Assembly (NCBI GenBank): GCA_025463605.1
Contig: JAODAV010000011.1
Location: forward strand, 62,001-126,000
DNA: 64,000 nucleotides
DNA from: Rhodoglobus sp.
GTDB taxonomy: Bacteria; Actinomycetota; Actinomycetes; Actinomycetales; Microbacteriaceae
Reading direction: 5' to 3'
In this document: positions 60,901-64,000 of the stretch, in pieces
Numbering within the stretch: the first letter of the stretch is position 1
How the letters are laid out: each line of letters opens with the position of its first letter
Made by a program: the position numbers and the translations under genes
Notes under the pieces: model-generated
Told to the model about the DNA's origin: nothing
Seen by the model: the letters and a program-made list of their open reading frames with translations, nothing else
Databases searched by the model: none

Positions 60901-63900
60901 CGATGCGCAGCACCTTCGCGTCGTCGGTGGTACCGGACACGCCATCGGCGCCCGAACTCGAGACCTGCTCGAACAGGAACGCGCCCGACAGCGTCTGGCC
61001 GAAGAGCGTGAGGTCGCCGGTGATCGACACCCGAAGGAAGCGCCCGGCGGGCAAGTCGAGCACTACCGTGTCACCCCCGACGACGAATGTCTGGGTGGCG
61101 GCGGTCGGCATGGTGTTGATCTGCAGCCCCACGACGAGGCCGGAACCGAGCGAGAACGGGATGCCGGTGAGGCCGACGAGGGCGACCGTGCCGCTGACGT
61201 CGGCGGCCATGCCGGCGGAGGTGAGCAGCAGTGCACCGGCGCCGCCGGTGAGCCGCAGCCCGACGTCGTCGGCATCCCCTGCGCCCTTGGGGTCGCCGAG
61301 GAACAGCGAGACGTTCGTCGCGGCGACCTTGACGACGCGGGCCGTGCCGATGCCCGCCTGCTCGAACGTGAAGTTGCCGCGCAGCTGCTGGCCCGCGATG
61401 TCGAGCGCGAGCCCCGTGGCCGCGATCGCGAATTGCGACGTCGCCGTGTTGATCGTGAGCTGCATCGTGGCGGAGGCGCTGACACTAGGAACGGTCAGTG
61501 CGACCGTGCCGGAGATCGTGCCCGACATCCCGGCCGCGGCGAGGGTGAGCGTGCCGGCACCGCCGGTGAGGGTCAGGATGTCGGCGCCGCCGCTGCCGAT
61601 CCGAAGGGCGACGTTCGCGAGCACGATCGTCGTCGTGGTGCCGGAGCGCTCGAAAGAGATGTCGCCGGAGAGCGACTGACCGGCGATCGAGAGGATGATG
61701 CCGGTTCCGCCGACGCGCACGTACGGTCCGGCCGCGAGGGCGAGAGAGACGCTGCGGCCGCCGACCGTCACCGACTCCGCAACCTGCACGTTCGTGTTGT
61801 TCATCGCCAGGAAGAACGAACCGGCGATCGTAACCCCGTCGGGCACCAGCGCTCCGAGGTTCAGGGTACCCGCGAGCGACATCGCCATGCCGGCGGGCGT
61901 GAGCACGATCAGGCCGTCGACACCGGTCAGGAGCGGAGCATCCGCGCCCAGCGCCACCTGGCCGCCGGTGATGGCGATGACCGTGCGCTTCACCCCCGCG
62001 GCGTTCGTCGCCTGCTGGAACGAGACCGAAGCAGTGAGCGAGATGTCGCCCAGGTCGAGAACGATGTTCTCACCGACGATGCGGATGTATGGGCCGGCCT
62101 CGAGCCGGGTGGCGCCCGCGTCGGCGAGCACGACGGCCTGGGTCGAGCGGTTGATCTCGAACCGGAGCGATGTCGCGCTGACCGAGAAGGAGCCGCCGAG
62201 CGAGATGTTCGCGTCGGTGATTTGCAGCACGCCGGCGAGACCACCGGAGCTGATCTGGAGCGCGCCGCTGAGGTTCAGGATGCCAATGGGAGCGCCGAAA
62301 TCCGCCTTCGCCGTAACGGCGATATCCACGATCTTGACTCCGCCGACGGCTCTCTGCGAGAACGTCAGGCCGCCCTCGGTGAGCACGAATCCGCCGATGT
62401 CGAGCGTGATGTCGGTGCCCGTGACCTGGATCGATGACGAAGTCGGGCTGAGGGTCACCGAGAAGTCTCCAGTGACTTCCACGCCCGGAAGGGTGACAGC
62501 CACGGTGCCGGAAACACTGCCCGCCACGCCCGTGTTGTCGAGCACGAACGAGCCACTGCCGTTCGTCAGCGCGACGAACTCGGTGGCACCGTCTCCGAAC
62601 GCCGCACGGGCGTTGGCGATCGTTATCGCGGTGGTCGCGCCGGCGCCGACGCCGGCCTGCGTGAAGTCGAAGTCGCCCGAAAGCCGCTGACCGGCGACGA
62701 CGATGGCGACGTCCGTGCCCTCCACCCGCAGGTAGGGTCCGGTCGGCAGCGCGAGTACCACGGTGGTTCCGTCGAGCGCGAAGGTGCGGTTGATCTCTGC
62801 ACCCGAGTTGACGGCCACCGTGAAGGTGCCGCTGAACTGCACCGCATCGGTGGGCAGGACGAACGTGACGGTGCCACGCACCCGACCCGCGACGCCGGCT
62901 GCCGTCATCACGAAGACGGCCTCGCCGTCGGTGAGGCGCACCCCTGCCGTCGACGTACCGAGCGAGAGGGTCAGCGCCGAGGCGATCAGCACCGTCGTGC
63001 TGGGCGCTGTCGTACCTGCCGGGGCACCAGGTGCGACGGGGCCGCGCACCTGCGAGAAGACGAACACTCCGCTGAGCGTCTGCCCGGCGACGACGAGCTC
63101 CGCCCGAGCGGCAAGCGTGCCTACCTGCACGCGCACCGAACCGGCCGGGAGGAGAACGCCCTGCACCGTGCGAGAGGTGGTCGACGTGTTCAGCTGCAGG
63201 GCCACGGACCCGGTGAGCTCGAAAGCATCACCGGCGTTGAGGGTGAGGGTGGCAGTCAAGACGGTGGCGAGGCCCGCGGGTGTGAGTTCCAGTTCGCCGC
63301 TCGCGATGGATGCCACGGCCACACCGTCACCGAGATTGAGCGTCAGGGGCGTGCCGCCGTCGCGTGCGGATTCTCCGAACTTGAGCCGCAGCCCCCCGCC
63401 CGCGAGGGTCTCGACGGCGAAGGTTCCCGAGAGCTCCTGACCGGCGACGCCGAGGACCAGGTCGCCGATGACGAGCATGTGCGGGGCTCCCGCGGTGCCC
63501 TCGGCGATCGTCACGGCGTCGTCACCGGAGCCGAGCACCTGCTCGGACGTCGTCTCGTTGTAGTAAACCCATGCGGTGCCCGCGAGGGTGACACCCGGGA
63601 TGCCGACCAGCGCCACCATGCCGGAGATGGCGACCACGCGGCTCCCGGCGGTGCCCTTGACGAAGCCGTTCACGCCGGTGAGGTACAGGCCCTTGGCGAA
63701 CGGGTTGACTGCCCCGCCCTCGACGAACCCTGGCCCCTGGCCGACGAAGACGGTGAGGCCGGAGACCGAGATCTCGGCGCCGCCGAAGCTGACGCTGCCG
63801 ATGATCTCCACGAAGTCGCCGAGCTTGATAGCGCCCGACACGGAGACCGCGATGAACGCCGTGCCGCCCGTTGCCACCTCGGCATCGGTGAAGAGCAGCG

Positions 63901-64000
63901 GCACCGTCACGCCGCCCACCGTGATGGTCTCGTTCACGGCGATCGCGGTGCCGTTGTAGCGGACGGAGATCGTCGCGTCGGCGTCGAGGCCGCCACCCGC
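36974..64000 (-). CDS. Giant repeat protein with RTX, Calx-beta-like and LamG-like domains; 5' end outside the window
   Basis: One open frame of 9,008 codons plus stop runs from the window edge to 36974 without interruption; it is open at 64000, so the protein is larger still. By position: tandem beta-rich repeats (64000-58100), a beta-rich section with Ig-like units (58100-55000), SwmB/Ig-like repeats (55000-51460), a long beta-rich stretch (51460-48950), RTX block 1 (48620-47700), units bearing STHTGTT-type motifs (47700-41450, interrupted by Calx-beta-like repeats 44893-43190), RTX block 2 (41165-38520), two LamG-like domains (38240-37160) and a Pro/Ala tail. No LPxTG motif, catalytic domain or membrane helix was seen in the visible part. 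I found only four cysteines. The likely role is a secreted or surface-bound Ca2+-dependent adhesin or matrix protein; function and export route are inferred. The downstream genes converge on it, and no secretion gene is nearby. Confidence 0.93.
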   Translation of the reverse strand, partial: AGGGLDADATISVRYNGTAIAVNETITVGGVTVPLLFTDAEVATGGTAFIAVSVSGAIKLGDFVEIIGSVSFGGAEISVSGLTVFVGQGPGFVEGGAVNPFAKGLYLTGVNGFVKGTAGSRVVAISGMVALVGIPGVTLAGTAWVYYNETTSEQVLGSGDDAVTIAEGTAGAPHMLVIGDLVLGVAGQELSGTFAVETLAGGGLRLKFGESARDGGTPLTLNLGDGVAVASIASGELELTPAGLATVLTATLTLNAGDAFELTGSVALQLNTSTTSRTVQGVLLPAGSVRVQVGTLAARAELVVAGQTLSGVFVFSQVRGPVAPGAPAGTTAPSTTVLIASALTLSLGTSTAGVRLTDGEAVFVMTAAGVAGRVRGTVTFVLPTDAVQFSGTFTVAVNSGAEINRTFALDGTTVVLALPTGPYLRVEGTDVAIVVAGQRLSGDFDFTQAGVGAGATTAITIANARAAFGDGATEFVALTNGSGSFVLDNTGVAGSVSGTVAVTLPGVEVTGDFSVTLSPTSSSIQVTGTDITLDIGGFVLTEGGLTFSQRAVGGVKIVDIAVTAKADFGAPIGILNLSGALQISSGGLAGVLQITDANISLGGSFSVSATSLRFEINRSTQAVVLADAGATRLEAGPYIRIVGENIVLDLGDISLTASVSFQQATNAAGVKRTVIAITGGQVALGADAPLLTGVDGLIVLTPAGMAMSLAGTLNLGALVPDGVTIAGSFFLAMNNTNVQVAESVTVGGRSVSLALAAGPYVRVGGTGIILSIAGQSLSGDISFERSGTTTTIVLANVALRIGSGGADILTLTGGAGTLTLAAAGMSGTISGTVALTVPSVSASATMQLTINTATSQFAIAATGLALDIAGQQLRGNFTFEQAGIGTARVVKVAATNVSLFLGDPKGAGDADDVGLRLTGGAGALLLTSAGMAADVSGTVALVGLTGIPFSLGSGLVVGLQINTMPTAATQTFVVGGDTVVLDLPAGRFLRVSITGDLTLFGQTLSGAFLFEQVSSSGADGVSGTTDDAKVLRIAATDVALFVGDDGGTPGTTAADLADDVGMRLSGGTALLVLTAEGFGGSISATASIRLGAAVQATATVGVDISNVRRTVGGKVIAVALDEEFVVGGETLTLSLPAGPYLKVTVTALSLTIAGQLLTADISYEKATTLGVDGALGTSDDVTSQKIRFANVGLRLGTPDRDIVIVSNGSGAFDIVGKTATTAGGIAGRIEATVELLIPGITFSGTLEVQINTLAAARTVDGAPIAPGIAVAALDITLEVMGQRLTGDFAFAKNATTGEITVALSDVVLELGDGTQTYVTATITSGIIVVTRGGIAGALVAGIALNPAVLPGVTLSADVIVQINNTAGDLSREILVGGTPITFALAKNTLVVQVGLLGQAAQIGILGQTLTGVAFFEQKKTAAGAKIVRLAFTEVGMFLGDANGVGTADDVGLRLSNGRGAFIITPNGMAGEVSGAVQLVGLPIVIDAELTLQLNTLLVGGQGVVVNEVFQFAGVSVTTSTDGNASTAEVQRILVSQPGGTFTLAIDANKNGTLDAGEISGPLAFDADVAVVDAAIENLLDADAATNRVSVTITAGGYRVTWNANGNQAALQPNVRVLALPKGPFLRVMAANVNVVVAGITIHVDGITFDRSGAVGSQITRIAFVGATVDSSENIGSSNPGLTGASGALVVFPPNAVTDPTTTTPTRTVSGGVAGMLIGKVATSSGAFSANASVGFAINTTGVAVNTTVDVGDTDIVLDLTDDSFQFIIQNLDFNFGDVLEIRGGQFAISGNEFKGSGLELFIGSGPSMINGALNPAAIGVLIRNASVHFKKGATAADGWALRATGTLAFLGLDGLGISGTVSFQVNSSDTLSFTLDDMGGMTGAIGAGLFSFSALDVVIQAGDVVTLGGSLRLARSPSGVLDVSLWNATALVKSGGTNIVSFTGLATFTISPLTGFQLGTFKVTSFQLFPSSAPATSAPTSLPVIVSADLATPLRDGVVIGGAPATITVTFTTTDGVIDPLTVTDTFAEFEVTAIGTAGTWTVGAIPVAVPGKANTWQYTLSGPALTGTSILSVKFLSGSVTAKHGAGLTLTTPLVGDEERFYVFVASAPGQKPGPVASLIVPSVSQNQLNAQGYIDVTYTSVPDGTGATAQPIIKSIIESNPTAPFRLTGLIGDLAVDGTGAPVILGTPLLISGIAATATSVTYRYFLKDKNPNNSLGLFTGSGNVTITMIANRIASGPAGTPAYNGAQSLTLAVTAGVVGEATEGGPISLGPLTLQGPTVGLGGFGFADGKVLVSVTVGVQRASLAFGGSPTTGAQSSAQTSSGVTVDLIGLMGSFELAVDVFGLLGGDVDIRLTGKWGLQVASLDAHIPNVARLQATGIKVNYDPKGPADQEIVRINTATITFPSFGITGSLRPYDPAASSNISANNDQALGVGVIPGLTVYGNGFKLGTAELAYGLPPAYVTDPANTLSPGTADKKITFGGILELDDIRVGISGFEVRFPAAGAPSTASAGFTGLIYIASGGAKLFPGKTFGATITDRIAADDRRPDGTADDEAFRIALTFQDGKVDAFQLTVDTLEIRLGTYITLTARDFRLDTGATGSEIMVQFQAVGAKVTIGSIVLAGEGRNFAITGDGSFKALTGFGVFLSIGSATGESFKWPSFLPVRLDSIGIQWADVENAPEDFVLILSASVTGIAGLSGLEISGSIQGVRIQPSLLLEGKFPIIGIDSMGVTVKGTMFGGEVSAALIGGILKLDSNYSVIGVFDTTTPVHQRVFYMGLQGTIAIAGMAGFGIRLGLSELGPLQVYLSVSLPTGILLEPVSGLSINDFAGGVEFFKTLPSIEDPLALRSSAFQLPTVLTADEWLLSLQQQVALQAKTISQNPGQSGFAAAFSAPMVITGSAKIFSIYTSQSVFNGQVTVKISTDGKILIVGTLNFASDNLSISGRLYADLSKVASGTVVVLFLADFPDQVRLLTLYGKLKMGFRNSSGQEVAFDVVEGLDPIATGTAPQIDLGAPTTNGGTIDVGVVNGATGSTKYLDVSYTPPAGASLDFASILDDGVEFTLWYGTTQRTTLTGKPVPIVAVTTADGMQFVELLTDATGAYYMLDGTRVDVLLRADLEAGADLLEMAVRITGTTRFRYSIGTAALDMGRWELRFAAGATKNADLTTDAGTTTGAGSAATTLAFTVTGATAAVTNPTPGASVDVNVLNGRAWIDVTFTNPTLFTIDPASIIDLTPEFQLSGAGLGTIQVDGTQAPMRITAGVAAGTLKFRYWLTGRFATAGAVNLTFLSGSWSYLFALTGAVTVTDAPDVPPAQPLAPIRTTVGIMFPAGGQLGLPAGFTVDPASVINRLTGLSFGGSGWTVAIDPDVAITATETAGEFRVGVIVTAFGSAGTLTAALTASSLGYRGTVTAGSQPGQTVVITPAAYIDVDFDATVGGSVLDVASILDLAPEFGLTGEGLGSIVLDATRAPVQVTGAPAGKIRFRFWLTGQYDFGFNVTLSRLAGTWSYATSVTPAAASVVAPGSSLVWSTDLVVTIPASTNVGYAVDPASVIDRLGTLAITTAAAGWTVVRDTTRAIRLGSGALEFLIPVLVERDDTTAASSAITLGATSVSYTNTAAQTPDAAFAAPARDFIDVPFTAPTGLLINQASLLDVGAEFTLTVLRNGVAITITVLTATILRVVDGVVWVRYGLSSPLEAGDQVSITFGAAGAWTYTHLDGTTPYTGSQPTGGTQSGVLQVEPLTTRTMTYLDVTFTPPVATGGIDYGIVPGSIDGDEFILTGSGAGGIQLIAAVHLSGNTWRYLLNGTFAAGRVDVVFDLTKFDVTPSRGPPPGTTLTQSFQVVGATADVVRTGDDPSTPAVDEATLPLSGATIGRDLLNALKYLEIRFRGSAGYGIDHTTINGDEIEFRDSAGNLIALAGPVRVGTSDIYRFAFTSTLAVGAYTISFIAGRFADLGGRLNSAETESFTLTAPTASLEDPTAGSVVDVKDLAGRGWVDITFGTLAGQAINRASITDADAEITITANGVQLVVIGSAMLVSGTTYRYFFSGHFAGDLVITFVDGSWQNTQGTPFAAASHLGAATAEANVTAATILPRTWVGVRLTPTSGAQVDVATLGSNDLSFSGGGTEALSFVAVHFADGVARYSYTLASALTAGTVTVTFAAGGWADTAGNQAAGGTQKFRLIEQGTSFFIELSGGVMLQAGDFLDEPLMHIHGAVVLEIDYARLVFILTFSGQIEVYGLGTLGATAGRFVLVVGDESSNPMYPVPQFWGVASIETNFSALEQFGLFLTGSAQLRINLTNQVKTETLTLLGVGPGGTDLTETFVLQPFSFGFQILGQAIVAPAGTELMRIQGGLYLNISAEPPTPSMQLFLTGRLSFGSGSAQLEYGSVTGVLMISTRTDNGAIPGVAGSIRVSTGVGIGLPNIGSLFSATGSVYVMFNTTLADQTFVVPNAFLPLLLPGQPPVIYIPKSPPGIDGQPDPDAPASGAIYVVASIQAELTIGGVLTLTGFIGITAAVDPAGSAYFKVDGMMGVTIPNFGSLTGAMNLAVYVGAQTGVVGRVQLTRAANAIPGLSLNGQFLLEINTFSTTRQIRTFVVETQTVNGNTVFGGFKRENGQLVIENQTLGVVAGFRLEMYGSLRVMDVLEVTAHVVLTIGANEVSLIVNGRALLEPFGDVVLRDSGFRINAQGLVARLDLSLDSDFGESIGLGFSVSAVLAINTTGSTATFGTTPVAPGFLLRLDGTINFLGFARGGGFAEIRITSGAFEMSFGVAFDLAGLKFTASGRAGIYDDGFAMSVSVSASADAFVFSLTAAGTLRINTTGEVRNGIDPGFKLQLTGSVTLLKLFNFDAGFTIEVGKSSAGDTTYSAGDWYLDAYAGLSFFGFNLSGQIFLNSEGDFSLVLSGRMQLGGDFMGIRGSFSLQVSFLSHELNGIKWYTLFIGGSASVEVYFDFKLFEISLGVGLELSVSADSRNADSNGNVPLRFRITVRFKILGSWYSRSDTFTIGSVSFPVVPYLASSGVTSYTGDDAYRNLREWKTTDRDLYVNVGAAPQRTARSVSTAVTSETVYIEQIGALSGGLATIKITAFGHSRTYSNVQRLYAYFGDGVDSVIIDPNVQIAVTVDGGSESDTMLVQGSGSGSVLSGGSGNDTITVAGTGTATVNGGDGNDILRHTGTGTVTLNGDGNDDQLFGNLITDVLNGGDGNDTLSGLAQRYDGGAGDDVITATAEMFTSSDTQVVLGGTGTDRLVLLLGGGADELTITNPSTGVLSHTLGALTRTSSGIENLVIDAGAGSDQITLSDITASGAGGVQTVQIIVGSGGTDIITILGSNTSGDSFAVSTDGDRTKVIRSTGTAYTVWLAGTVRAQGDALRIDGRAGNDILNASAVTVDRLALTLTGGAGDDTLVGSPFDDVLDSGADNDTVTGGPGQDIFIDVGGNDTLVESFLTGDFGLYGNLLVVGLAVGTDFGVGSTPEDLKGIFEVARLTSTGSAPTTMLVGDADGTVLVAGAARAANPWTGTAYLDGGAGNDVIRIELTRSTGIAVHVKDAAGTDRLEVWGSTAPDDLIVDVVAAPPAGTEPNRIRRVSFDSAGAMTLLGTITHASVERVEIRTLTGGDRVAVRAIQVEHRIYTGEHTDRIAVGSAAAGAGTTNSVWTNTGGTVNAISASLVVDGGSGPGALTGADLLAVDDTGDAAANTGQLTSTTITGLGMSAGITYSAVEVVTVDLGSGGDTFTIHSTHTGTTALTTRDGGDTVVIRTVAGPTTVDTGAGADTVRISSTLTGIGGVVAGISAPLTLTGGTGVDALYLDDAATVLGRIGVITGSTIAGLGMTGGAPAPSLVQVVTVQGAVDGRFALAVAGYGTTGHLAFDATAAEVRAAIEALGTPAGLPALAGNVVVTKAGGRWTIAWAGALAGAPGWARTITVAAVTGHSLVAVGGGSVTTGVLRMTDGRVDYALFEALDLTLGSGSDVLNVDSTHTGTTTVRAANGDDRVFVEALSGTTTIQGQGGDDWLVVNAAPGPVGTNPMAGQVLNLDGGANSDYFLIDLFGVGDSRINTFDIIDGGTNVLVVNGSALSDTFLLRGNATRALIALLSSPGAVPGQFGGVEKVTYGQEITGSVVVNGGAGDDTFAFDDTASVVVVNGDSGNDTFRFGQLYTAYVADPEFPATAFFASTRGLLTRGVSFTASAYGGSGDDVFQVFRNVATLNLYGDAGDDTFVIRSFVGESELTALNAGEGRNFIEYATNAPVNIDGGAGFDVVVIIGTEFGDTFVITASGVYGAGRVLRYVNVEKVSIYGMEGDDVFHVLSTNPAIELSIFGGLGSDRVEVGSAAPAVQADDLLGHTGLIRHDVESTIANSAWALLPVDGISTEIMDNDEPTVVIAPVGAGSLVLIEGGATGSVSVRLTKAPLSAVRVTLLGPAVDPTSTSRARSIELSLDGGATWQTSVTLVFAAGDTAQRTVLVRAINDLAAEPETMTPIDAIVTGGEYAGALVATTFVRVIDDDAPAVPILLPDGGVRVVEPSGATGGTIATYEVRITSTPLNPVTVLVTAPAGLEISANGVTWSTSLLLTFAAAGARTVHVRAVDDTAIEGQHVQGITAVVTSMDRVLGTVGGAGGLRNEFTFAGMTAAAGTLKGQLIRITSGAGAGQVYRIWNNTATMIEIEGEWDLAPALGDTFVITGYTAPITQSAVQGTVSAVSSDGRTVTLTGVVLPTVGGGLSGALLRLVGANGTATYRTIATNTANTITVTDPWGADTFTVGVTEVYVAELAGAIVVGVNVLVHDGDTPGVVITPVGGEIRLVEGATGSQFGASAAYTVRLTKAPAAGETVTVRLNAVASFTLDIGGPDCGLPNGCHAPQLEFWNGTAWVGQLALAFTAADWSTARTVIVRAIDDTVIDGGDVQEFADTARRVHLIQGPLYVSGGDDPNPPVRLDLDDYLPIVLPGEQSSTPLPVTASTADAIESAQVDTLVVHNENSPADDVGVLTVDRITGLGMAPDRSLAGRPVLGGIRYAQFEDLTILLGYGDDTFTVQSTHAGTSTIDAGPGDDVVTIRAIDGHTRVVGGPTNPATPLLGNTDNDTFHVGTASGLLDLLAALLVLEGGVGSDVANLNDFGDGNDNLGWLTQDTLTGLDMTPRAGTDELGRPLDRLYSVTPSGATFTILLSQVQGGATTGIGAVTFAAGTSAEAVRFALQSLLFPTTPGADPGVSMSCGEEDATRCAASVYVWLVGGTYLIGFRGEVNESTALPITLQLAALGAGAVNVATDGTARAGIRYHGLETLNLAFGSGHDVLNVRGTLPLTNVSFGAGDDRVYISSQANAGIADKPEFLAGDVDLIAGTLNLDLGTGRHTLLLSDEGAGAGDANVLITDVPSAAIARVGDLAASGDIFVVGLAPAGISWRAAAGGTFADGIRIWTSGFADTITVDGTHTSPGVRTTTWLNTGLGNDTVTVALQASEDGFFVLNTQGPNDNVLDLNADLDDGDEPLRPDTISGITITRGGITTTIDPARYVASSRLDTIGLFDSLMPGDIVTVTLRLTAWTVQAGGTFDLGSTADVVGYRVWVNGRLLGATEVTASGSVLSFGAPAQRDGMAGYVVVEVTRTSTQQFTMPGLGAILPAGTSDDDLVIGSASTLPLVIFGGIGADRLHGGTGGDIVFGDRGLVQWVDATGAVVAQSGNGGVGDFTDGAVRPLGLVTTIDPTIGGADVITTGVGADIVLGGADGDTITTNRGETAGAPDGAGIVFGDHGFVDWVSQDAAAADIDRVWSIDPAFGGADTIATGVGDDLVVGGIGGDTITVSDGRNVVLGDNGRFTAAIGPATQAWGALALTAGRLETTDPTIGGADAITSGAGIDLVLGGAAGDTIAVGGNDDTVVGDHGFMDIAVRASALHVVTITVTDNATGGNDVIRGQGGRDVLIGGTGSDRIDGGTEEDLIFGDNVSLDRSLTFGDHRSPRFRVLSGTEIYSTALLTAGEALVTAAWQNNPAGATAWSDYRITFLDHAATTPADRFGNDYIAGGAHDDTVFGQLGDDVIQGDGSIDLAVAASRDAAGLLVLAPSVEAATDGDDYIEGGGGSDVVFGNLGRDDIVGGSSGLFSLGTKAQRPDAADILFGGAGTDVARNDDTTLHGRDSDNIVGDNGNIFRLVSAATGGATAYRTFTYDNYGEAVRLVPRAVQLLDYTPGGPDFDLAALTGDVVGNDEVHGESGDDTVYVGGGNDVVFGDAGDDDLIGGWGHDWISGGTGVDGILGDDGRIFTSRNGSTEPLNGVTAINAQVEVASPGRAQVAILFPINKLNKRVDLTPFAVNDDHLDTLFVAKYANDVLFGGWDGDFIHGGSGDDAISGAETLSQAYGVGGVRSDFSRPFNDGTLLGFDPTAGEFALYDEYAPMVKLVVNGGEWFLNFDHTQGRFDAVATTTRTDGDDVLFGDHGNDWIVGGTGRDTLWGGWGNDLLQADDVLTTNGGLNNQPDTNVSYEDRAFGGAGLDVLIANTGGDRLIDWVGEFNSYLVPFAPFGLGTVSRQLAPGLMEFLYRLSAAQGADFTIAQLAGAMSAARNGEPFGEVGLVIQKDDYWQDQTGGPRDPQPGNVPGGKRDVLRSAAFSTGTAEDFFTDSGAFGVLGGALTVTATSTGGDAVAVYYIDQYLPIYFEINAQINLTKPTGGWKANAFVIFDYFAPDDFKFAGVDQSTNKLVMGRRTASGWNVDVQASVPGGVKYNTWYTMLVAVNGTTVTVLLDGKSAFTHTFAPRMLDGVAVGLNKGFVGVGSDGARGTFDNISVQVLPPAITLDVTEEFTGGAGIVQGVGGMWTASSGALTGSSAVSGQAAVTLTHLGSSLAANAYLEITTAITLTAGARAGVVYDYYSPSDYKFIVLDLAAQAVVFGHVAGGRTVVDETVSRTLSAGVTYTILLTIKGASVSLMVNGAFIRSRAYNAALADGRFGLLVAAGTARFDALRVRTDGYTPPGVSTVIAPAPAPAPTPAPEPAPTPAPEPAPAPAPAPAPAPAPTPAPAPGPPGRGKK
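36977..37126 (-). repeat. Pro/Ala-rich C-terminal tail of the giant protein
   Basis: The last 50 residues are AP, TP and EP dipeptides ending G-P-P-G-R-G-K-K. At DNA level it is a GC-rich low-complexity tract of short repeats. Such tails often span or contact the cell wall, but no sortase motif follows. Confidence 0.85.
37160..38240 (-). repeat. Two tandem LamG/concanavalin-like domains of the giant protein
   Basis: Two related units of about 175 residues (about 38240-37690 and 37665-37160). Shared landmarks are an F-F-T or E-E-F-T-G-G start, A-N-A-F-V-I-F-D-Y-F-A-P-D-D-F-K-F against R-A-G-V-V-Y-D-Y-Y-S-P-S-D-Y-K-F, a Y-T-M-L-V or Y-T-I-L-L strand, and a closing F-D-N-I or F-D-A-L strand. 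The pattern fits jelly-roll glycan-binding modules; the ligand is unknown. Confidence 0.6.
38520..41165 (-). repeat. RTX block 2 of the giant protein
   Basis: Many G-G-x-G-x-D-x-(L/I/V)-x nonapeptides (for example G-G-T-G-S-D-R-I-D-G-G-T), grouped in short runs separated by 30-50 residue loops and usually closed by V-x-G-D-x-G. RTX motifs fold into Ca2+-binding parallel beta rolls. Three successive units near 40932, 40720 and 40513 start D-P-(T/A)-(I/F)-G-G-A-D and give a period of about 210 nt. Confidence 0.85.
43190..44893 (-). repeat. Calx-beta-like repeats of the giant protein
   Basis: Three related units begin D-N-D-E-P-T-V-V-I-A-P, D-D-D-A-P-A-V-P-I and H-D-G-D-T-P-G-V-V-I-T-P, each with V-R-L-T-K-A-P-type and V-R-A-I-(N/D)-D strands as in Calx-beta domains. 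About 150 residues of a different beta-rich type are inserted between units two and three. Confidence 0.65.
47700..48620 (-). repeat. RTX block 1 of the giant protein
   Basis: A compact run of RTX nonapeptides: G-G-S-G-N-D-T-I-T, G-G-D-G-N-D-I-L, G-G-D-G-N-D-T-L-S and G-G-A-G-D-D-V-I-T, then G-G-A-G-D-D-T-L-V and G-G-P-G-Q-D-I-F further on. Ca2+ binding follows from the family. Confidence 0.85.
51460..55000 (-). repeat. SwmB/Ig-like repeats of the giant protein
   Basis: At least seven diverged units of about 110-150 residues, each with a (W/Y)-(I/L)-D-V-x-(F/Y) strand, then a D-x-A-S-I-(I/L)-D segment, an E-F-x-L-x-G strand and a W-x-Y strand (for example W-I-D-V-T-F-T-N and Y-L-D-V-T-F-T-P). 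This looks like a stalk of Ig-type sandwiches. Confidence 0.6.
58100..64000 (-). repeat. N-terminal-side array of about 12-13 beta-rich repeats
   Basis: Units mostly of 95-155 residues share the core A-G-Q-x-L-S-G-x-F-x-F-x-Q, a V-x-L-x-x-G-x-G strand and a G-M-A-G-x-V-S-G-T-V-A-L strand. Core motifs fall near 63450, 63100, 62690, 62400, 62060, 61680, 61400, 61010, 60550, 60170, 59790, 59080 and 58660. I do not recognise the family. Confidence 0.75.

Noticed and set aside
36974-64000. CRISPR-like or transposon repeats in the giant gene region
   Set aside because: The repeats are in-frame, diverged protein repeats without spacers, terminal inverted repeats or transposase genes.

Overview
The window is a high-GC actinobacterial chromosome segment. 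The gene set and order (sigA beside a CofE-like gene and parE, lipB-lipA-DUF4191, glnA1/glnE/glnA2, panB, polyphosphate glucokinase, DUF7455, DUF6907) point to the Micrococcales, most likely Microbacteriaceae; this is inferred from gene families, not from a marker gene. I saw no rRNA, tRNA, CRISPR array, insertion sequence or prophage gene.

Layout. Positions 1-9525 hold a GNAT fragment, parE, a DUF7455 protein, an ATP-grasp protein, a DUF6907 protein, a small HTH regulator, a CofE-like protein coupled to the primary sigma factor, an MFS transporter and a PAC2 protein. Positions 9627-18122 are a central-metabolism block: leucyl aminopeptidase, dihydrolipoamide dehydrogenase, the lipoylated E2 of a 2-oxoacid dehydrogenase, a membrane pseudokinase, then lipB-lipA, which make the lipoyl group carried by that E2, and DUF4191. 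Positions 18136-31426 hold an MFS carrier, an RDD protein, glnA1 with a well-formed GlnR-type operator, and glnE-glnA2 with panB. Between glnA1 and glnE, on the minus strand, lies a three-gene glycosyltransferase / GH26 / UDP-glucose dehydrogenase operon that looks like a uronic-acid polysaccharide synthesis unit. Positions 31428-36905 hold ordinary housekeeping and small genes.

From 36974 to the window edge, 27 kb on the minus strand is one uninterrupted reading frame of at least 9,008 codons whose start lies outside the window. It encodes a giant, almost cysteine-free, repeat-built, probably extracellular protein. From its N-terminal side it has about a dozen beta-rich repeats of roughly 125 residues, a long beta-rich stretch, Ig/SwmB-like repeats, a second beta-rich stretch, RTX repeats, Calx-beta-like repeats, a second RTX array with a 70-residue higher-order period, two LamG-like domains and a Pro/Ala tail ending in a short basic sequence. 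It is the most unusual object in the window.

Regulation. Seven genes have a TANNNT hexamer exactly 6 nt upstream of the start codon, as expected for leaderless mRNAs; others have clear Shine-Dalgarno sequences. Nitrogen control is visible as a GlnR-type operator on glnA1, GlnE, an adenylylatable GlnA1 (Tyr406) and a GlnA2 lacking that tyrosine.
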